64,000 nucleotides of DNA from Chloroflexota bacterium (GTDB lineage Bacteria; Chloroflexota; UBA11872). Below, piece by piece: positions 29,789 to 38,589 of the stretch (within the stretch, counting starts at the first letter, position 1; each line of letters opens with the position of its first letter). Made by a program: the position numbers and the translations under genes. A model generated the notes under the pieces. It did no database searches. It saw only the letters and a list, made by a program, of their open reading frames with translations, and was not told the DNA's origin. The stretch spans positions 1 to 64,000 of the forward strand of contig JAJDUU010000009.1 of assembly GCA_022826485.1 (NCBI GenBank), in the 5' to 3' direction.

Positions 29789-30529
29789 TTAGTGGGGCGG
29801 CGGCCAGGGTGGCGCCAGGTGCACGAACGTCTCGTGATTGCCGCCCACACCAGGCACCGGGCTGGGGCATGTCGCGACCGCGACGTAGCCGGCGCCGGCC
29901 AGCCAAGCTTGGAATTCGCGCAGGACCGCGTCGCGCTGCTCCGGGCTCTTCACCACGCCATCCGCGGGCACACGCCTTCCCGGCAATTCGAACTGTGGCT
30001 TCAGGAGCAGGATCATCCATTGCGCCGCCGGCGCCGCGCGGACCAGGGAGCCGAGCACGTCGCGCAGGCGGATGAAGGCCAGGTCAACGACCACGGCGTC
30101 TACGGGTGGCTCGATAGCGTCGACTTCCCTGATGTCGGCGCCTTCGCGGACGTCGACGCGCGGGTCGTTGCGCAGAGCCGGAGCGAGTTGGCCGTGCCCA
30201 ACGTCGACGGCGACCACGTGCGCGGCGCCGCGCTGGAGGAGTACGTCGGTGAAGCCGCCCGTCCCGGCGCCGACATCGAGCACACGCCGGCCACCTGGAT
30301 CCAGGCCGAATGCATCGAGAGCGAAGGCCAGCTTGCGCCCACCGCGTCCCACGTAGCGCGACGCCTCCGGGTCCACCAGGATGGCGGCGTCGGACGCCAC
30401 GGCGCGGCCGGGTCGTCGGGCCGGGGCGCCGTCGAGCCGCACGAAGCCGTCACGCACGTACTGGCGCGCCTGGGCTCGCGTGGGCGCCAGTCCGCGACGG
30501 ACCAGCTCGACGTCCAGCCGGCGCTTCAC
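29789..30529 (-). CDS. tlyA: TlyA-family rRNA 2'-O-methyltransferase
   Basis: 246 aa from GTG 30529. N-terminal S4-like RNA-binding domain (RRLDVELVRRGLAPTRAQARQYVRDGFVRLDG) and a FtsJ-type methyltransferase domain with SAM motif VLDVGAGTGGFTDVLLQRGA, then KPQFELPGR. In the family it methylates 16S and 23S rRNA; many are annotated as hemolysin A. 9 nt after hisB. Confidence 0.93.
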   Translation of the reverse strand: MKRRLDVELVRRGLAPTRAQARQYVRDGFVRLDGAPARRPGRAVASDAAILVDPEASRYVGRGGRKLAFALDAFGLDPGGRRVLDVGAGTGGFTDVLLQRGAAHVVAVDVGHGQLAPALRNDPRVDVREGADIREVDAIEPPVDAVVVDLAFIRLRDVLGSLVRAAPAAQWMILLLKPQFELPGRRVPADGVVKSPEQRDAVLREFQAWLAGAGYVAVATCPSPVPGVGGNHETFVHLAPPWPPPH

Positions 30530-30538
30530 CGGCCGCGG

Positions 30539-31138
30539 CTAGGTTTCGAGGGTGCCCTTGGTGCTGGGCACCTGGCCCTCGCGGCGCGGATCGAGCGCGG
30601 TGGCCGCGTCGAGGGCGCGCGCCAGCGCCTTGAAAATGGCTTCGGCCTTGTGGTGGTCGTCACGCCCGGCCAGCAGCCGCACGTGCACCGCCGCCCCGAG
30701 GTGGCGAGCGAGCGACCCGATGAAGTGCTCGATGAGCGACGTCTCGAGGTCGCCGATCGCGTCCTGCTGAAACTCCGCGTCGAACGACAGGTGGTCGCGC
30801 CCGGCCAGGTCCACCGCGACGTGGGCCAGCGCCTCGTCCATGGGCACGGTGGCGTCGGCCATGCGCGCGATACCCACGCGATCCCCGAGAGCGTCGTGCA
30901 GCGCCTTGCCCAGGGTGATGCCGACGTCTTCGGCCGTGTGATGCCCGTCGACGTTGAGGTCGCCGGTTGCCTGGACGTGGAGGTCGAACATGCCGTGCTT
31001 GGCGATCTGGGCCAGCATGTGGTCCAGGAACCCGATGCCCGTGGAGCCCTCGAAGCGGCCCTCGCCGTCGATGTCCACGGAAACCGTGACGTCGGTCTCG
31101 TCCGTTGTTCGCTGGACGGAGGCGGTGCGGTCAGCCAA
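30539..31138 (-). CDS. hisB: Imidazoleglycerol-phosphate dehydratase, TTG start
   Basis: Sixth step of histidine synthesis. 199 aa, single-domain form. Metal-binding motifs GFLDHML, DGHHTAEDVGI, and near the end GRDDHHKAEAIFKALARAL are intact. The start is TTG 31138, preceded by AGGGGGG about 8 nt upstream. No other his gene but hisD is near, and repeat A lies between the two. Confidence 0.95.
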   Translation of the reverse strand: MADRTASVQRTTDETDVTVSVDIDGEGRFEGSTGIGFLDHMLAQIAKHGMFDLHVQATGDLNVDGHHTAEDVGITLGKALHDALGDRVGIARMADATVPMDEALAHVAVDLAGRDHLSFDAEFQQDAIGDLETSLIEHFIGSLARHLGAAVHVRLLAGRDDHHKAEAIFKALARALDAATALDPRREGQVPSTKGTLET

Positions 31139-31218
31139 TGCGGGCGCCCCCCTGGTGCGTTTGTTGCCGCGCCATTGTAGTCACGGGCCGACGGAGTTCT
31201 TGGTAGTGGGCGACTCTA

Positions 31219-31266
31219 AGTCCGTCATTCCCGCGAAGGCGGGAATCCACCCCTCCAAGTCAACCG
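31219..31266. repeat. Palindromic intergenic repeat A, simple form
   Basis: GTCCGTCATTCCCGCGAAGGCGGGAATCCACCCC with the core hairpin TTCCCGC-GAAG-GCGGGAA, followed by CAAGTCAACCG as in the 5716 copy. Lies between hisD and hisB on the minus-strand transcript. Confidence 0.9.
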
Positions 31267-31309
31267 ACGAGTCCCGGGCGCCTGCCGGTGGTGGGTCACG
31301 ATCTGGCGC

Positions 31310-32650
31310 TCAGAGGTCGGAATCGCCCACTTCCCGATCCTGGCGGCGCTCGGCGGCCCGCGCGTGGCCTTCCAGCCGTTCCGCCCGCGCCATGCGGGCG
31401 GCGACCGGGGCCAGGCGCTGGGAGTCTTCCGCCCCAAGCCGCACCACGCTCATGGACTTGAGAAACGCGTAGACCCCGCACGGCGACGCGAAGCGCGCGG
31501 TGCCCCCGGTGGGCATGACGTGACTGGGACCGGCCACATAGTCGCCGTGGACCTCGGGCGAGCCCGCGCCGACGAACACGCCGCCGGCGTTGCGCACGCC
31601 TTCGAGCAATCGCTCTGGATCGTCCACCAGCAGGCAGAGATGCTCGGGCGCGTATTCGTTGGCCAGCGTCACGGCCTCGTCTAGATTCGCCACGACGCCC
31701 ACGCCGCCGCGCGCGGCAAAGCTGTCGGCCGCGATGTCGCGACGGGGAAGCGACGCCAGTTGGCGCTCGATCTCGTGGGCGATTCGGGTAGCAAGCGCGG
31801 CAGTGTCCGTGAGTGCGATGGGGCTGGCCGGACCGCCGTGCTCGGCCTGGGCGATGAGGTCGGCCGCGACATCGGACGGATCGGCGGTCGCGTCGGCGAT
31901 GACCAGGGTCTCGGTCGGTCCCGGCAGCACGCTCACGCCGGTGAGGCCGAACACCTCACGCGTCGCCAGGACCACCCAGGCGTTGCCAGGGGCTACGACC
32001 GCGTCGCAACGGGGCACCGACGCCGTGCCCACGGCCATGGCGGCAATGGCCTGCGCACCGGAGACCAGGAACACCCGATCGACCTCGGCCGCGTGCGCCG
32101 CAAGGGCGATGACGGGATCGATGCCATCCTCGGCGGCGGCCGTGCAGACCACGATCTCGCGCACGCCGGCCACGCGGGCCGGGATGGCCGTCATGAGCAC
32201 CGACGAGGCCAGCGGACCGGAGGCGCCGGGAATGTGGATCCCGGCGCGATCCACGGGCGTCCAGCGCTGCCCCACGCCGCTCGACTCATCGAAGAAGTCC
32301 GTTGGCAGCTGGCGCTGGTGAAAGGCGCGGATGCGTTCGGCGGCGATTTCGAGGTCGGCCGCCAGGTCGGGCGGAGCCTGGGCGCACGCGTCGGCAAGCT
32401 CCTCCGGGCTGACCTCGAAGCGCGAAGGAATGTGGTCGCCGACCTTGGCGGCGATCTCTCGCAGCGCGGCGTCGCCGTCGGTTTGTACGCGCTCGACAAC
32501 CCTGGCGACGAACTCCCGCGGGCTCAGCGACTCGCCAAAGACCGCCGATGCACGCTGCCGCGCCGCCTCGTCGACGACGGCCAGCTCACCGTGCCTGGCG
32601 ATCAGCTCCCGGCGCACGGCGTCGGCGCCGTGAACGATGCGAATGTTCAC
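31310..32650 (-). CDS. hisD: Histidinol dehydrogenase
   Basis: Last two steps of histidine synthesis, NAD- and zinc-dependent. 446 aa from GTG 32650. Visible family segments: VDRAGIHIPGASGPLASSVLMTAIPARVAG, SGAQAIAAMAVGT, LPGPTETLVIADATADP, IAQAEHGG, and the catalytic NEYAPEHL with its Glu/His pair, then HGDYVAGPSHVMPTGG. The C-terminal 30 residues are extra and charged (AERLEGHARAAERRQDREVGDSDL). 30 nt after dtd. Confidence 0.96.
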   Translation of the reverse strand: MNIRIVHGADAVRRELIARHGELAVVDEAARQRASAVFGESLSPREFVARVVERVQTDGDAALREIAAKVGDHIPSRFEVSPEELADACAQAPPDLAADLEIAAERIRAFHQRQLPTDFFDESSGVGQRWTPVDRAGIHIPGASGPLASSVLMTAIPARVAGVREIVVCTAAAEDGIDPVIALAAHAAEVDRVFLVSGAQAIAAMAVGTASVPRCDAVVAPGNAWVVLATREVFGLTGVSVLPGPTETLVIADATADPSDVAADLIAQAEHGGPASPIALTDTAALATRIAHEIERQLASLPRRDIAADSFAARGGVGVVANLDEAVTLANEYAPEHLCLLVDDPERLLEGVRNAGGVFVGAGSPEVHGDYVAGPSHVMPTGGTARFASPCGVYAFLKSMSVVRLGAEDSQRLAPVAARMARAERLEGHARAAERRQDREVGDSDL

Positions 32651-32680
32651 GGCTGATCCGCGCCGGTGATCGTCGGTGGA

Positions 32681-33148
32681 CTACGCACGACGACGCGCGA
32701 TGTGCCGGTCATGGCTATCCAGAATGATGGTGACCGGACCCTCGTTGACCAACTCGACATCCATCGCGGCCCCAAACTCGCCGTAGCTTACGGGGACGCC
32801 CAGGGCGTCGAGGGCCGCGCCAAATTCCTGGACCAACGGCTCCGCGACCGCCGGCTCGGCCGCACCGGTGAAGCTGGGTCGCCGGCCCTTCCGCGTTTCG
32901 GCGATCAGCGTGAATTGCGACACCACGAGCACGGTGCCGGCCGTGTCGAGCACCGAGCGATTCATGCGCCGGTCCGCGTCCGCCATGATGCGCAGATTGG
33001 CGACCTTCTCCGCGAGATAGCGCACATCGTCGGGACCATCGCCCTCCGCCGCGCCCACCAGCGCCAGGAATCCCGGACCAATGGCCGCCACCTCGCGGCC
33101 GGCGACGGATACGCGCGCTCGCGAAACTCGTTGGATGACGACGCGCAT
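32681..33148 (-). CDS. dtd: D-aminoacyl-tRNA deacylase
   Basis: Hydrolyses D-amino acids, and glycine on tRNA-Ala, from mischarged tRNAs. 155 aa. MRVVIQRVSRARV start, the SQFTL active-site motif and the C-terminal NEGPVTI motif (Gly-cisPro) are present. Between the FmdB-like gene (12 nt gap) and hisD. Confidence 0.96.
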   Translation of the reverse strand: MRVVIQRVSRARVSVAGREVAAIGPGFLALVGAAEGDGPDDVRYLAEKVANLRIMADADRRMNRSVLDTAGTVLVVSQFTLIAETRKGRRPSFTGAAEPAVAEPLVQEFGAALDALGVPVSYGEFGAAMDVELVNEGPVTIILDSHDRHIARRRA

Positions 33149-33160
33149 GGAGACCGCGCC

Positions 33161-33520
33161 TCAATCGGACGCGGCGCCCTTGGCCGGCTCGGCCTTTGCG
33201 CCGGACTTGGCCGCGGCCGGCTCCTTCGCCGGAGTCTCTTTGGTCGCGCCATCCTTGGCCGGCTTGTCCGCCGCGTCCTTGCCGGAGTCGCCGGACTCAG
33301 CGGGCGCCTTGCCGTCTTCCTTGAACTTGTTCTTCTCGGCGCTGGGGCGGCTGTCGGTGGCGTACCAACCCTCGCCCTTGAAGATGATGCCGGCCGGATG
33401 AAAGATCTTGCGCACGCGGCCGGCGCACTCCGGACACTGCGTCACGGGATCGTCGCTGAACTTCTGCACCAACTCGAAGTTGTGGCCGCACGCGGTGCAC
33501 TCGTACTCGTAAGTCGGCAC
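33161..33520 (-). CDS. FmdB-type zinc-ribbon protein with Lys/Ala-rich tail
   Basis: 119 aa. The N-terminal 42 residues form a FmdB/CxxC-CxxC regulatory-type zinc ribbon (MPTYEYECTACGHNFE ... QCPECAGRVRKIFHP). From residue 55 on the protein is a low-complexity Lys/Ala/Asp/Pro tail with AK and PAK repeats, probably disordered. FmdB proteins are widespread; the role is not firmly known. First gene of the dtd-hisD run. It diverges from the 33792 gene; the 271-bp gap holds a promoter candidate for the latter. Confidence 0.88.
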   Translation of the reverse strand: MPTYEYECTACGHNFELVQKFSDDPVTQCPECAGRVRKIFHPAGIIFKGEGWYATDSRPSAEKNKFKEDGKAPAESGDSGKDAADKPAKDGATKETPAKEPAAAKSGAKAEPAKGAASD

Positions 33521-33746
33521 GCGGCAGCGCTCCTTGAGGAAGGTTTGAGCCGCCGGGCGTTATCGATCCGTGGCGGCGCAGGCGGAATTATACGAACGCG
33601 CCGATCCGCCCTGACGTTCGATCGCGCGGGCGGGCGACTGCCGGGGCGTGCCGGTTGCGGCCTGCGGGAGGTCCCTGGCCCACGGCTGAGCGTCGAGTTG
33701 CCTCGGTCAATCGGCACGTTTCACACCGATCGCGGGAAAGGGCGGG

Positions 33747-33755
33747 TGCTAGGAT
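33747..33755 (+). promoter_or_regulatory. Candidate extended -10 promoter
   Basis: TGCTAGGAT (TGn plus TAGGAT) 37 nt before ATG 33792, in the divergent intergenic region. No clear -35. Confidence 0.4.
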
Positions 33756-33791
33756 TGGCGGCCAGCGACAAGCGGTAGCGGGTCGGTGTCC

Positions 33792-34127
33792 ATGCGGTGT
33801 CCCGAGTGCAGCCATCAGAACACTGAGGGCGCCTGGCTATGCATCAACTGCGGCGAGAAGCTGCCTCGACCGGAGACGGCTGAAGCCGATTTGAGTTCCG
33901 AGACGGCCGCCCCGGACGAGTCCGGTCGATTCGCGCCGAAGATCAGCGAGAACCTGCGCCGGCTGCGCGAGCAGACCGAGCGCGAGCGCGCCGCGTCGGA
34001 GCGCCGCCCGCGCAAAGCCGCCCCGAGCACCCCGTCCACCAGCCTGCTGGGATTGCCGTTGACGGTGTGGGCCGCCGTGGCCATCCTCATCATCGCCTTC
34101 GTCATCGTCGTCTCGAACCTGCAGTAG
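33792..34127 (+). CDS. Zinc-ribbon membrane protein (111 aa)
   Basis: N-terminal zinc ribbon with CPEC and CINC (MRCPECSHQNTEGAWLCINCGEKLP), a charged helical linker (ENLRRLREQTERERAASERRPRK) and one C-terminal membrane segment (LTVWAAVAILIIAFVIVVSNL). Tail-anchored architecture with the ribbon in the cytosol. GTG 33786 is the alternative start. The exact role is unknown. The next gene's best start overlaps its 3' end. Confidence 0.8.
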   Translation: MRCPECSHQNTEGAWLCINCGEKLPRPETAEADLSSETAAPDESGRFAPKISENLRRLREQTERERAASERRPRKAAPSTPSTSLLGLPLTVWAAVAILIIAFVIVVSNLQ

Positions 34128-35266
34128 CGTCCCGCAGTCCCCTTTTCGAGTCGCTTCGCCGGCGCATTGCCGCGGAGGGTCCGATCTCGTTCGCGGACTT
34201 CATGGCGTCCGCGCTTTACGACGAGCGGCACGGGTTCTATAGCCGAGCGCCATCGCGGGCGGCCGATTACTTCACCAGCGTTACGGTGCACCCGCGGCTC
34301 TTCGGCACGCTGCTGGCGCGGCACCTCGACGACGTGTGGACGGCGCTGGGGCAACCCCGGCCGTTCCGGGTGGTGGAGCTTGGCTGCGGGGACGGCACAC
34401 TCGCCCGCCAGATCGAGTCCGCCGCGCAGGAACTCCAATGGCGCGAGCACCTCAGCTATATCGGCGTCGAGCGTTCCGCCGCCGCCCGCACCCACGCTCG
34501 CGAACGGGCGTCCGCAGCCGAGTTTGTCGAATCGTTGGACGCAATCGACGCCGGGCCGTCGGCCGCGATTCTCAGCAACGAGCTGTTCGACGCCCTGCCC
34601 GTGCGGCTGCTGCAGCGCGAGGGGGACGATTGGGTCGAGCTTCGTGTGACGTGCGGCGACGACGCTCTTGCCTTCGAACCGGCGCCGGCGGAAGCCACGG
34701 CCGCGAGGTATGCACGGCGCCATGGCCAGTGCGTGCCGGACGGCGGAGTGATCGAGATGCGCGAGGGAGTGGCCGACATCTACGCCGGAATTCAACGCAT
34801 CGCGCGCCGCTGGGTCATGACCACCATCGACTACGGGGGCCTCGCGTCCGAAGTCCATGGCCCGCGGTTCCCCCAAGGAACGATGCTGGCGTACCGCCGG
34901 CATCGCGCCTCGGACGACGTGCTGGCCGATCCCGGCGCCTCCGACCTGACCGCGCACGTAAACTTCTCAGAACTCATCGACGCGGGAACGTGCGCCGGGG
35001 CCATGACGGCTCACCTGGGCACGCAGGGAGACTTTCTTACGGCACTGGGAATCGGCGAGCACTTGCCGGCGGTGCAGCGCCGTCCGAACCTATCGGTTGC
35101 GGACTATTCGCACGAGCGCGACGCCGTCTTTCAGCTCGTTTCCCCCACCGATCTTGGAAGGTTTCGCGTGCTGGTGCAGGCTCGCGACGCAGTGATCGAC
35201 CGTTTGCGCGGACTGGGGACAGCCGCAGCCGCGCCACAGCCCGCCACCGGGAAGGACCACGGATGA
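34067..35266 (+). CDS. MidA/NDUFAF7-like SAM-dependent methyltransferase
   Basis: About 399 aa as tracked. COG1565-type features: LFESLRRRIAAEGPISFADFMASALYDERHGFYS at the N-terminus, SAM motif RVVELGCGDGTLARQI, then SNELFDALPVRL, and TIDYGG. Mitochondrial homologues methylate an arginine of complex I; the bacterial target is not known. The start is uncertain: the only in-frame start before the conserved N-terminus is GTG 34067, overlapping the zinc-ribbon gene by 61 nt; ATG 34201 would cut conserved sequence. It overlaps aspA by ATGA. Confidence 0.88.
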   Translation: MGRRGHPHHRLRHRRLEPAVASRSPLFESLRRRIAAEGPISFADFMASALYDERHGFYSRAPSRAADYFTSVTVHPRLFGTLLARHLDDVWTALGQPRPFRVVELGCGDGTLARQIESAAQELQWREHLSYIGVERSAAARTHARERASAAEFVESLDAIDAGPSAAILSNELFDALPVRLLQREGDDWVELRVTCGDDALAFEPAPAEATAARYARRHGQCVPDGGVIEMREGVADIYAGIQRIARRWVMTTIDYGGLASEVHGPRFPQGTMLAYRRHRASDDVLADPGASDLTAHVNFSELIDAGTCAGAMTAHLGTQGDFLTALGIGEHLPAVQRRPNLSVADYSHERDAVFQLVSPTDLGRFRVLVQARDAVIDRLRGLGTAAAAPQPATGKDHG

Positions 35267-36678
35267 CGACACGGACCGAAACGGACCCCCTGGGCGATCT
35301 GGAAGTTCCGGCCGACGCGCTCTACGGCGTGCAAACGCAGCGCGCGGTCGACAACTTCGACATCAGCGGCATCGGACCGCATCCCGCGTTCGTGTGGGCG
35401 ACGGTGGTGGTGAAGAAGGCCGCGGCCATCGCCCATCGGCGCACGGGCCGGCTCGAGGCTGGGTTGGCGGACGCGATCGTGCAAGCGGCCGACGAAGTCT
35501 TGACCGACGGGCTGCACCAGGACCAATTCGTCGTCGACGTCTTCCAGGCCGGGGCCGGGACTTCGCACAACATGAACGCGAACGAGCTGCTGGCCAACCG
35601 CGCCAACGAGCTGCTGGGCGGCGAGCGCGGCGCCTACGCGCCGGTGCACCCCAACGACCACGTGAACATGGCCCAGTCGACCAACGACATCATTCCCACG
35701 GCCATCGCCCTCGCCGCGCTGAAGCTGCTGCAAGACCTCTATGTGTCATTGGACGGTCTGGCGGAGGCGTTCGACGAGAAGGCCCGAGATTGGGACGGGA
35801 TCGTGAAGTCGGGCCGCACCCACCTGCAGGACGCGACGCCGGTGCGGTTGGGCCAGGAGTTTGGGGCGTACGCGGAGGCCATCCGTCGCGACGCGGCGTT
35901 CATTCGCGACGCCGAGGCCCAGGTGCAGGAGCTCAGCCTCGGCGGCACCGCCGTCGGCAGCGGCTTGAACGCCGAGCCGGAGTATCAGGTGCAGGTGATC
36001 GACGTCATCGGCGAGATCACGGACCTCGACGTGCGCCGCGCGGAGAACCTCTTTTACTCGATGCAGAGCATGGCGCGGTTCGCCATGCTGTCGGGAGCGC
36101 TGCGCGCGCTGGCCATCGACCTGAGTCGCATCGCCAACGATTTTCGGCTGCTGGCCTCAGGACCCCGCACGGGCATCTCCGAGCTACGGCTGCCGGCGTT
36201 GCAGCCGGGGTCGTCGATCATGCCCGGCAAGGTGAATCCGGTGATGGCCGAGTGCCTGAACATGGTCTGCTTCCACGTGTTCGGCAACGACGCCGCCATC
36301 CAGTGGGCCGCCGAAGCGGGGCAACTGGAGCTGAACGTGATGATGCCGTGCATCGCCTACAACCTGTGCCAGTCCATCGAGGTCTTGGCGAATGCGACGC
36401 GGGCGTTCGACACGCGCGCGGTTCGCGACCTGGAAGTGGACGAACGCATGCTGCGCTTCTGGCTGGAGCGGAACACCATGCTGGCGACCGCCCTGGCGCC
36501 GCGGATCGGCTATGCGGCCGCCGCGGAGATCGCCAAGGAGGCCGTCGCCACGGGCGAAGGCGTGCCCGAGGTCGCGGCGCGGCTGACCGACGTCCCTCCC
36601 GACGAGCTGGCGGAGGCGCTGGATCCCACCCCCATGACGGAGGCCGGCGTGCGGGCGGGCGGCGGCGGAGGCGGCTAG
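35263..36678 (+). CDS. aspA: Aspartate ammonia-lyase (aspartase/fumarase superfamily)
   Basis: 471 aa from ATG 35263. Superfamily signature GSSIMPGKVNPV with the catalytic-loop Ser, plus THLQDATPVRLGQEF. I favour aspartase over fumarase C because the substrate segment reads AGAGTSHNMNANE and HPNDHVNMAQSTND rather than GSGTQTNMNVNE and HVNLSQSSND. Aspartase interconverts aspartate with fumarate and ammonia. The C-terminus ends in a Gly run. A fumarase function cannot be excluded. Confidence 0.85.
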   Translation: MTTRTETDPLGDLEVPADALYGVQTQRAVDNFDISGIGPHPAFVWATVVVKKAAAIAHRRTGRLEAGLADAIVQAADEVLTDGLHQDQFVVDVFQAGAGTSHNMNANELLANRANELLGGERGAYAPVHPNDHVNMAQSTNDIIPTAIALAALKLLQDLYVSLDGLAEAFDEKARDWDGIVKSGRTHLQDATPVRLGQEFGAYAEAIRRDAAFIRDAEAQVQELSLGGTAVGSGLNAEPEYQVQVIDVIGEITDLDVRRAENLFYSMQSMARFAMLSGALRALAIDLSRIANDFRLLASGPRTGISELRLPALQPGSSIMPGKVNPVMAECLNMVCFHVFGNDAAIQWAAEAGQLELNVMMPCIAYNLCQSIEVLANATRAFDTRAVRDLEVDERMLRFWLERNTMLATALAPRIGYAAAAEIAKEAVATGEGVPEVAARLTDVPPDELAEALDPTPMTEAGVRAGGGGGG

Positions 36679-36683
36679 CGGCC

Positions 36684-36735
36684 CGTTTGCCCTGAGCCAG
36701 TGCCGTTCGTGGTGAGCCTGTCGCACCACAAGTGG
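36684..36735. repeat. Degenerate intergenic repeat (VRQAHHERH-type)
   Basis: TGCCCTGAGCCAGTGCCGTTCGTGGTGAGCCTGTCGCACCACAA resembles the common repeat with CCCTGAGC..GTTCGTGGTGAGCCTGTCG; its reverse frame yields VRQAHHERH, a known signature of this repeat in metagenomes. It lies just after aspA. Only one copy was noticed in the window. Confidence 0.6.
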
Positions 36736-36800
36736 CGCCGGCCCTGCGCCGACCGGGATTGGCCCATGTCCCGGCGTCGCGCGAAATTCGTTCCAAGAAT

Positions 36801-36819
36801 TGTGGCGGCGAACGCCACA
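36801..36819. promoter_or_regulatory. Perfect inverted repeat upstream of the RRM gene promoter
   Basis: TGTGGCG-GCGAA-CGCCACA, a 7-bp palindrome, ends 5 nt before the candidate extended -10 element, so it overlaps the -35 region and could be an operator. If transcribed it would be a GNRA-like loop hairpin. Confidence 0.5.
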
Positions 36820-36824
36820 TACCG

Positions 36825-36833
36825 TGGTACTGT
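36825..36833 (+). promoter_or_regulatory. Candidate extended -10 promoter of the RRM gene
   Basis: TGGTACTGT (TGn plus TACTGT). A start near 36840 gives a 5' leader of about 120 nt before ATG 36961, long as for many cold-shock genes. Confidence 0.45.
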
Positions 36834-36845
36834 TTCCGAGGTGTC

Positions 36846-36863
36846 AGGTTCCGCGTGGAACCT
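36846..36863 (+). promoter_or_regulatory. Perfect hairpin at the start of the RRM gene leader
   Basis: AGGTTCC-GCGT-GGAACCT, 7-bp stem and 4-nt loop, near the predicted transcript 5' end. It may stabilise the mRNA or be a protein-binding site. Confidence 0.5.
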
Positions 36864-36960
36864 GCAACGTTAGATTCTTGGCTGCGACCGCGGAGTGTGC
36901 GGCGGGCAAGGTTGGCGGATCAGGCGAGCGTCGCATGAGTTCCGCGGAAGGTTTAGCTGG

Positions 36961-37320
36961 ATGAATATCTTTGTAGGCAATCTGCCGTTCGTGACGACCG
37001 ATGACGAGCTTCATGAGCTCTTCGCACGTTACGGCGAGATCACTCGAGCCACGGTGATCAAGGACCGCGTGACCGGAAAGTCACGCGGTTTTGGCTTTGT
37101 CGAGATGATGGACGACGAGATGGCTCGTCAGGCCATCGAGGCCCTCAACGGCTCCGACCTGATGGGTCGCGCGCTGACCGTGAACGAGGCGCGCCCGCGC
37201 GAGTCTCGCCCGCGTAGCGGTGGCTACGGTGGCGGCGGCGGCGGTGGCGGCTACGGCGGCGGTGGCGGTGGCTACGGCGGCGGTGGCGGCGGCTACGGCG
37301 GCGGCGGCGGGCGCTACTAG
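36961..37320 (+). CDS. Glycine-rich RRM RNA-binding protein
   Basis: 119 aa from ATG 36961. One RRM (residues 1-78) with RNP2 IFVGNL and RNP1 RGFGFVEM, followed by a tail of (GGYGGGGG)n repeats. This is the architecture of cyanobacterial/plant-like Rbp and GRP proteins, which bind RNA and often respond to cold. The leader carries two palindromes and is long, suggesting post-transcriptional control. The track start at 36895 lies in the leader. Confidence 0.92.
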   Translation: MNIFVGNLPFVTTDDELHELFARYGEITRATVIKDRVTGKSRGFGFVEMMDDEMARQAIEALNGSDLMGRALTVNEARPRESRPRSGGYGGGGGGGGYGGGGGGYGGGGGGYGGGGGRY

Positions 37321-37356
37321 AAGTCCAGCGTCCGGCGTGGGTCCGTTAGATCCGCG

Positions 37357-38466
37357 CTAGCTCCCAAATAGCCCGCGCAGGCTCGTCGCGACGATTCCTA
37401 GGTCGTCGTCGCTGAGCGTGTTGGTCTGAAATGCCAGTTCCGTGCCTTCGACGCGCGCCCAGATCGGCGGATGACATTCGCTAAGGGCCGCGGCGACGGT
37501 CTCGGCAGTGTGCGTGCTTGCTGGGTCGAACGTGACCACGGCGCGCCCAAACTCGGCGTCCGCCCTCGCCGTGATTCCCGAAGTACCGGCGAGCAACTCG
37601 ACCAGGGCGTCGGCGCGGGCGTTGCTGCTGTCGCGGACGGACTCGTAACCGCCGCTGCGCCACTCGCGCAGCGCCTCGAGCACGGCGACGGCTTCCGCTC
37701 GATCCAGCTTGAAGCCGCGGCCGAACGCGTTGCCGCCGTGCAGCTCGAAGCCGATGAAGCCCTGTAACGCCGCCGCGCGGACCAGGTCGCGGCGGCCGCA
37801 GAGCAAGCCGGTGGAGTTCGGCGCGCCGAAGTACTTGGCGCCGAATCCGATCAGGTCGGCGCCGGTGCTCACGACCTCGTTCATAGCTTCCGGCGGGCTG
37901 ACGCTGCCGGCGGCGTCCACGATCACCGGAATGCCCCGCGCGTGAGCCATCGGGATGGCCTCCGACAAGAGCACGCTGCCGCCCCGACCGTCGTACGACG
38001 CCACGAAGAACACCGCCGCCGTGTCGTCGGTGAGGGAGGCTTCCCAGTCCCTTGGCTCGACCACCACGAGCTGCGCCCCCGCCACGCTCGGCATGCGGTC
38101 GTATTCATTGCGCTGCGGAGACTGGATGACCACCTTGTTGCGCATGCCGGTGGTGTCGGGAAGCTGGGCGATGAGCTCCTGGTCGTCGCCGGCCATGCAC
38201 GCCGCGGTGCCCAGCGCCATGGCCGCCGCGCAGCCGGACGTTGGGTACGCCGCCTCGCAGCCCAGAATCTCCGACACCAGGTTGCCCACGCGCGTCAGCA
38301 GTGCGTCCAGATCGACGAATGACGCGTTGGCGGACTCCATGGCGGCCAGCACGCGCGGCGAGAGGCGCGATCCGCCGAGCACTGTCTGATTGCCGCGGGC
38401 GTTGACCACCCGCTCCAGCCCCAAATCGGCATAAACGTCGGCTGTCACAGAGTCGTTGGGCGCCAT
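37357..38466 (-). CDS. SelA-like PLP-dependent enzyme
   Basis: 369 aa from ATG 38466 (MAPNDSVTADVYADLGLERVVNARGNQTVLGGS). The family of SelA-like/D-glucosaminate-6-phosphate ammonia-lyase proteins fits: INARG-like N-terminus, PTSGCAAAMALGTAACMAG, VDAAGSVSPPEA, and the probable PLP-lysine in GFGAKYFGAPNSTGLLCGRRDL. These enzymes act on phosphorylated amino sugars, seryl-tRNA or related substrates; the exact one here is unknown. It diverges from the gamma-glutamyltransferase-like gene. The upper third of the long track ORF is antisense to that gene. Confidence 0.8.
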   Translation of the reverse strand: MAPNDSVTADVYADLGLERVVNARGNQTVLGGSRLSPRVLAAMESANASFVDLDALLTRVGNLVSEILGCEAAYPTSGCAAAMALGTAACMAGDDQELIAQLPDTTGMRNKVVIQSPQRNEYDRMPSVAGAQLVVVEPRDWEASLTDDTAAVFFVASYDGRGGSVLLSEAIPMAHARGIPVIVDAAGSVSPPEAMNEVVSTGADLIGFGAKYFGAPNSTGLLCGRRDLVRAAALQGFIGFELHGGNAFGRGFKLDRAEAVAVLEALREWRSGGYESVRDSSNARADALVELLAGTSGITARADAEFGRAVVTFDPASTHTAETVAAALSECHPPIWARVEGTELAFQTNTLSDDDLGIVATSLRGLFGS

Positions 38467-38589
38467 TTCGGCTCGATTCACGCGGTTGGTCGGCCACCGG
38501 CGATGGTAGGCGATTGCGGGACGGCGTGACACCGAGCGGAGATTGGCGGAGCATTGCGAGTCACCTTCGGCCGACAGGAATCCCGAGCC

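Noticed and set aside
34336-35262. N-terminal 309 residues of the long ORF ending in aspA
   Set aside because: Out-of-frame shadow of the methyltransferase; the real start is ATG 35263.
36184-36729. 181-aa ORF beginning VRQAHHERH
   Set aside because: Antisense to aspA; the start is the translated intergenic repeat, a common false gene.
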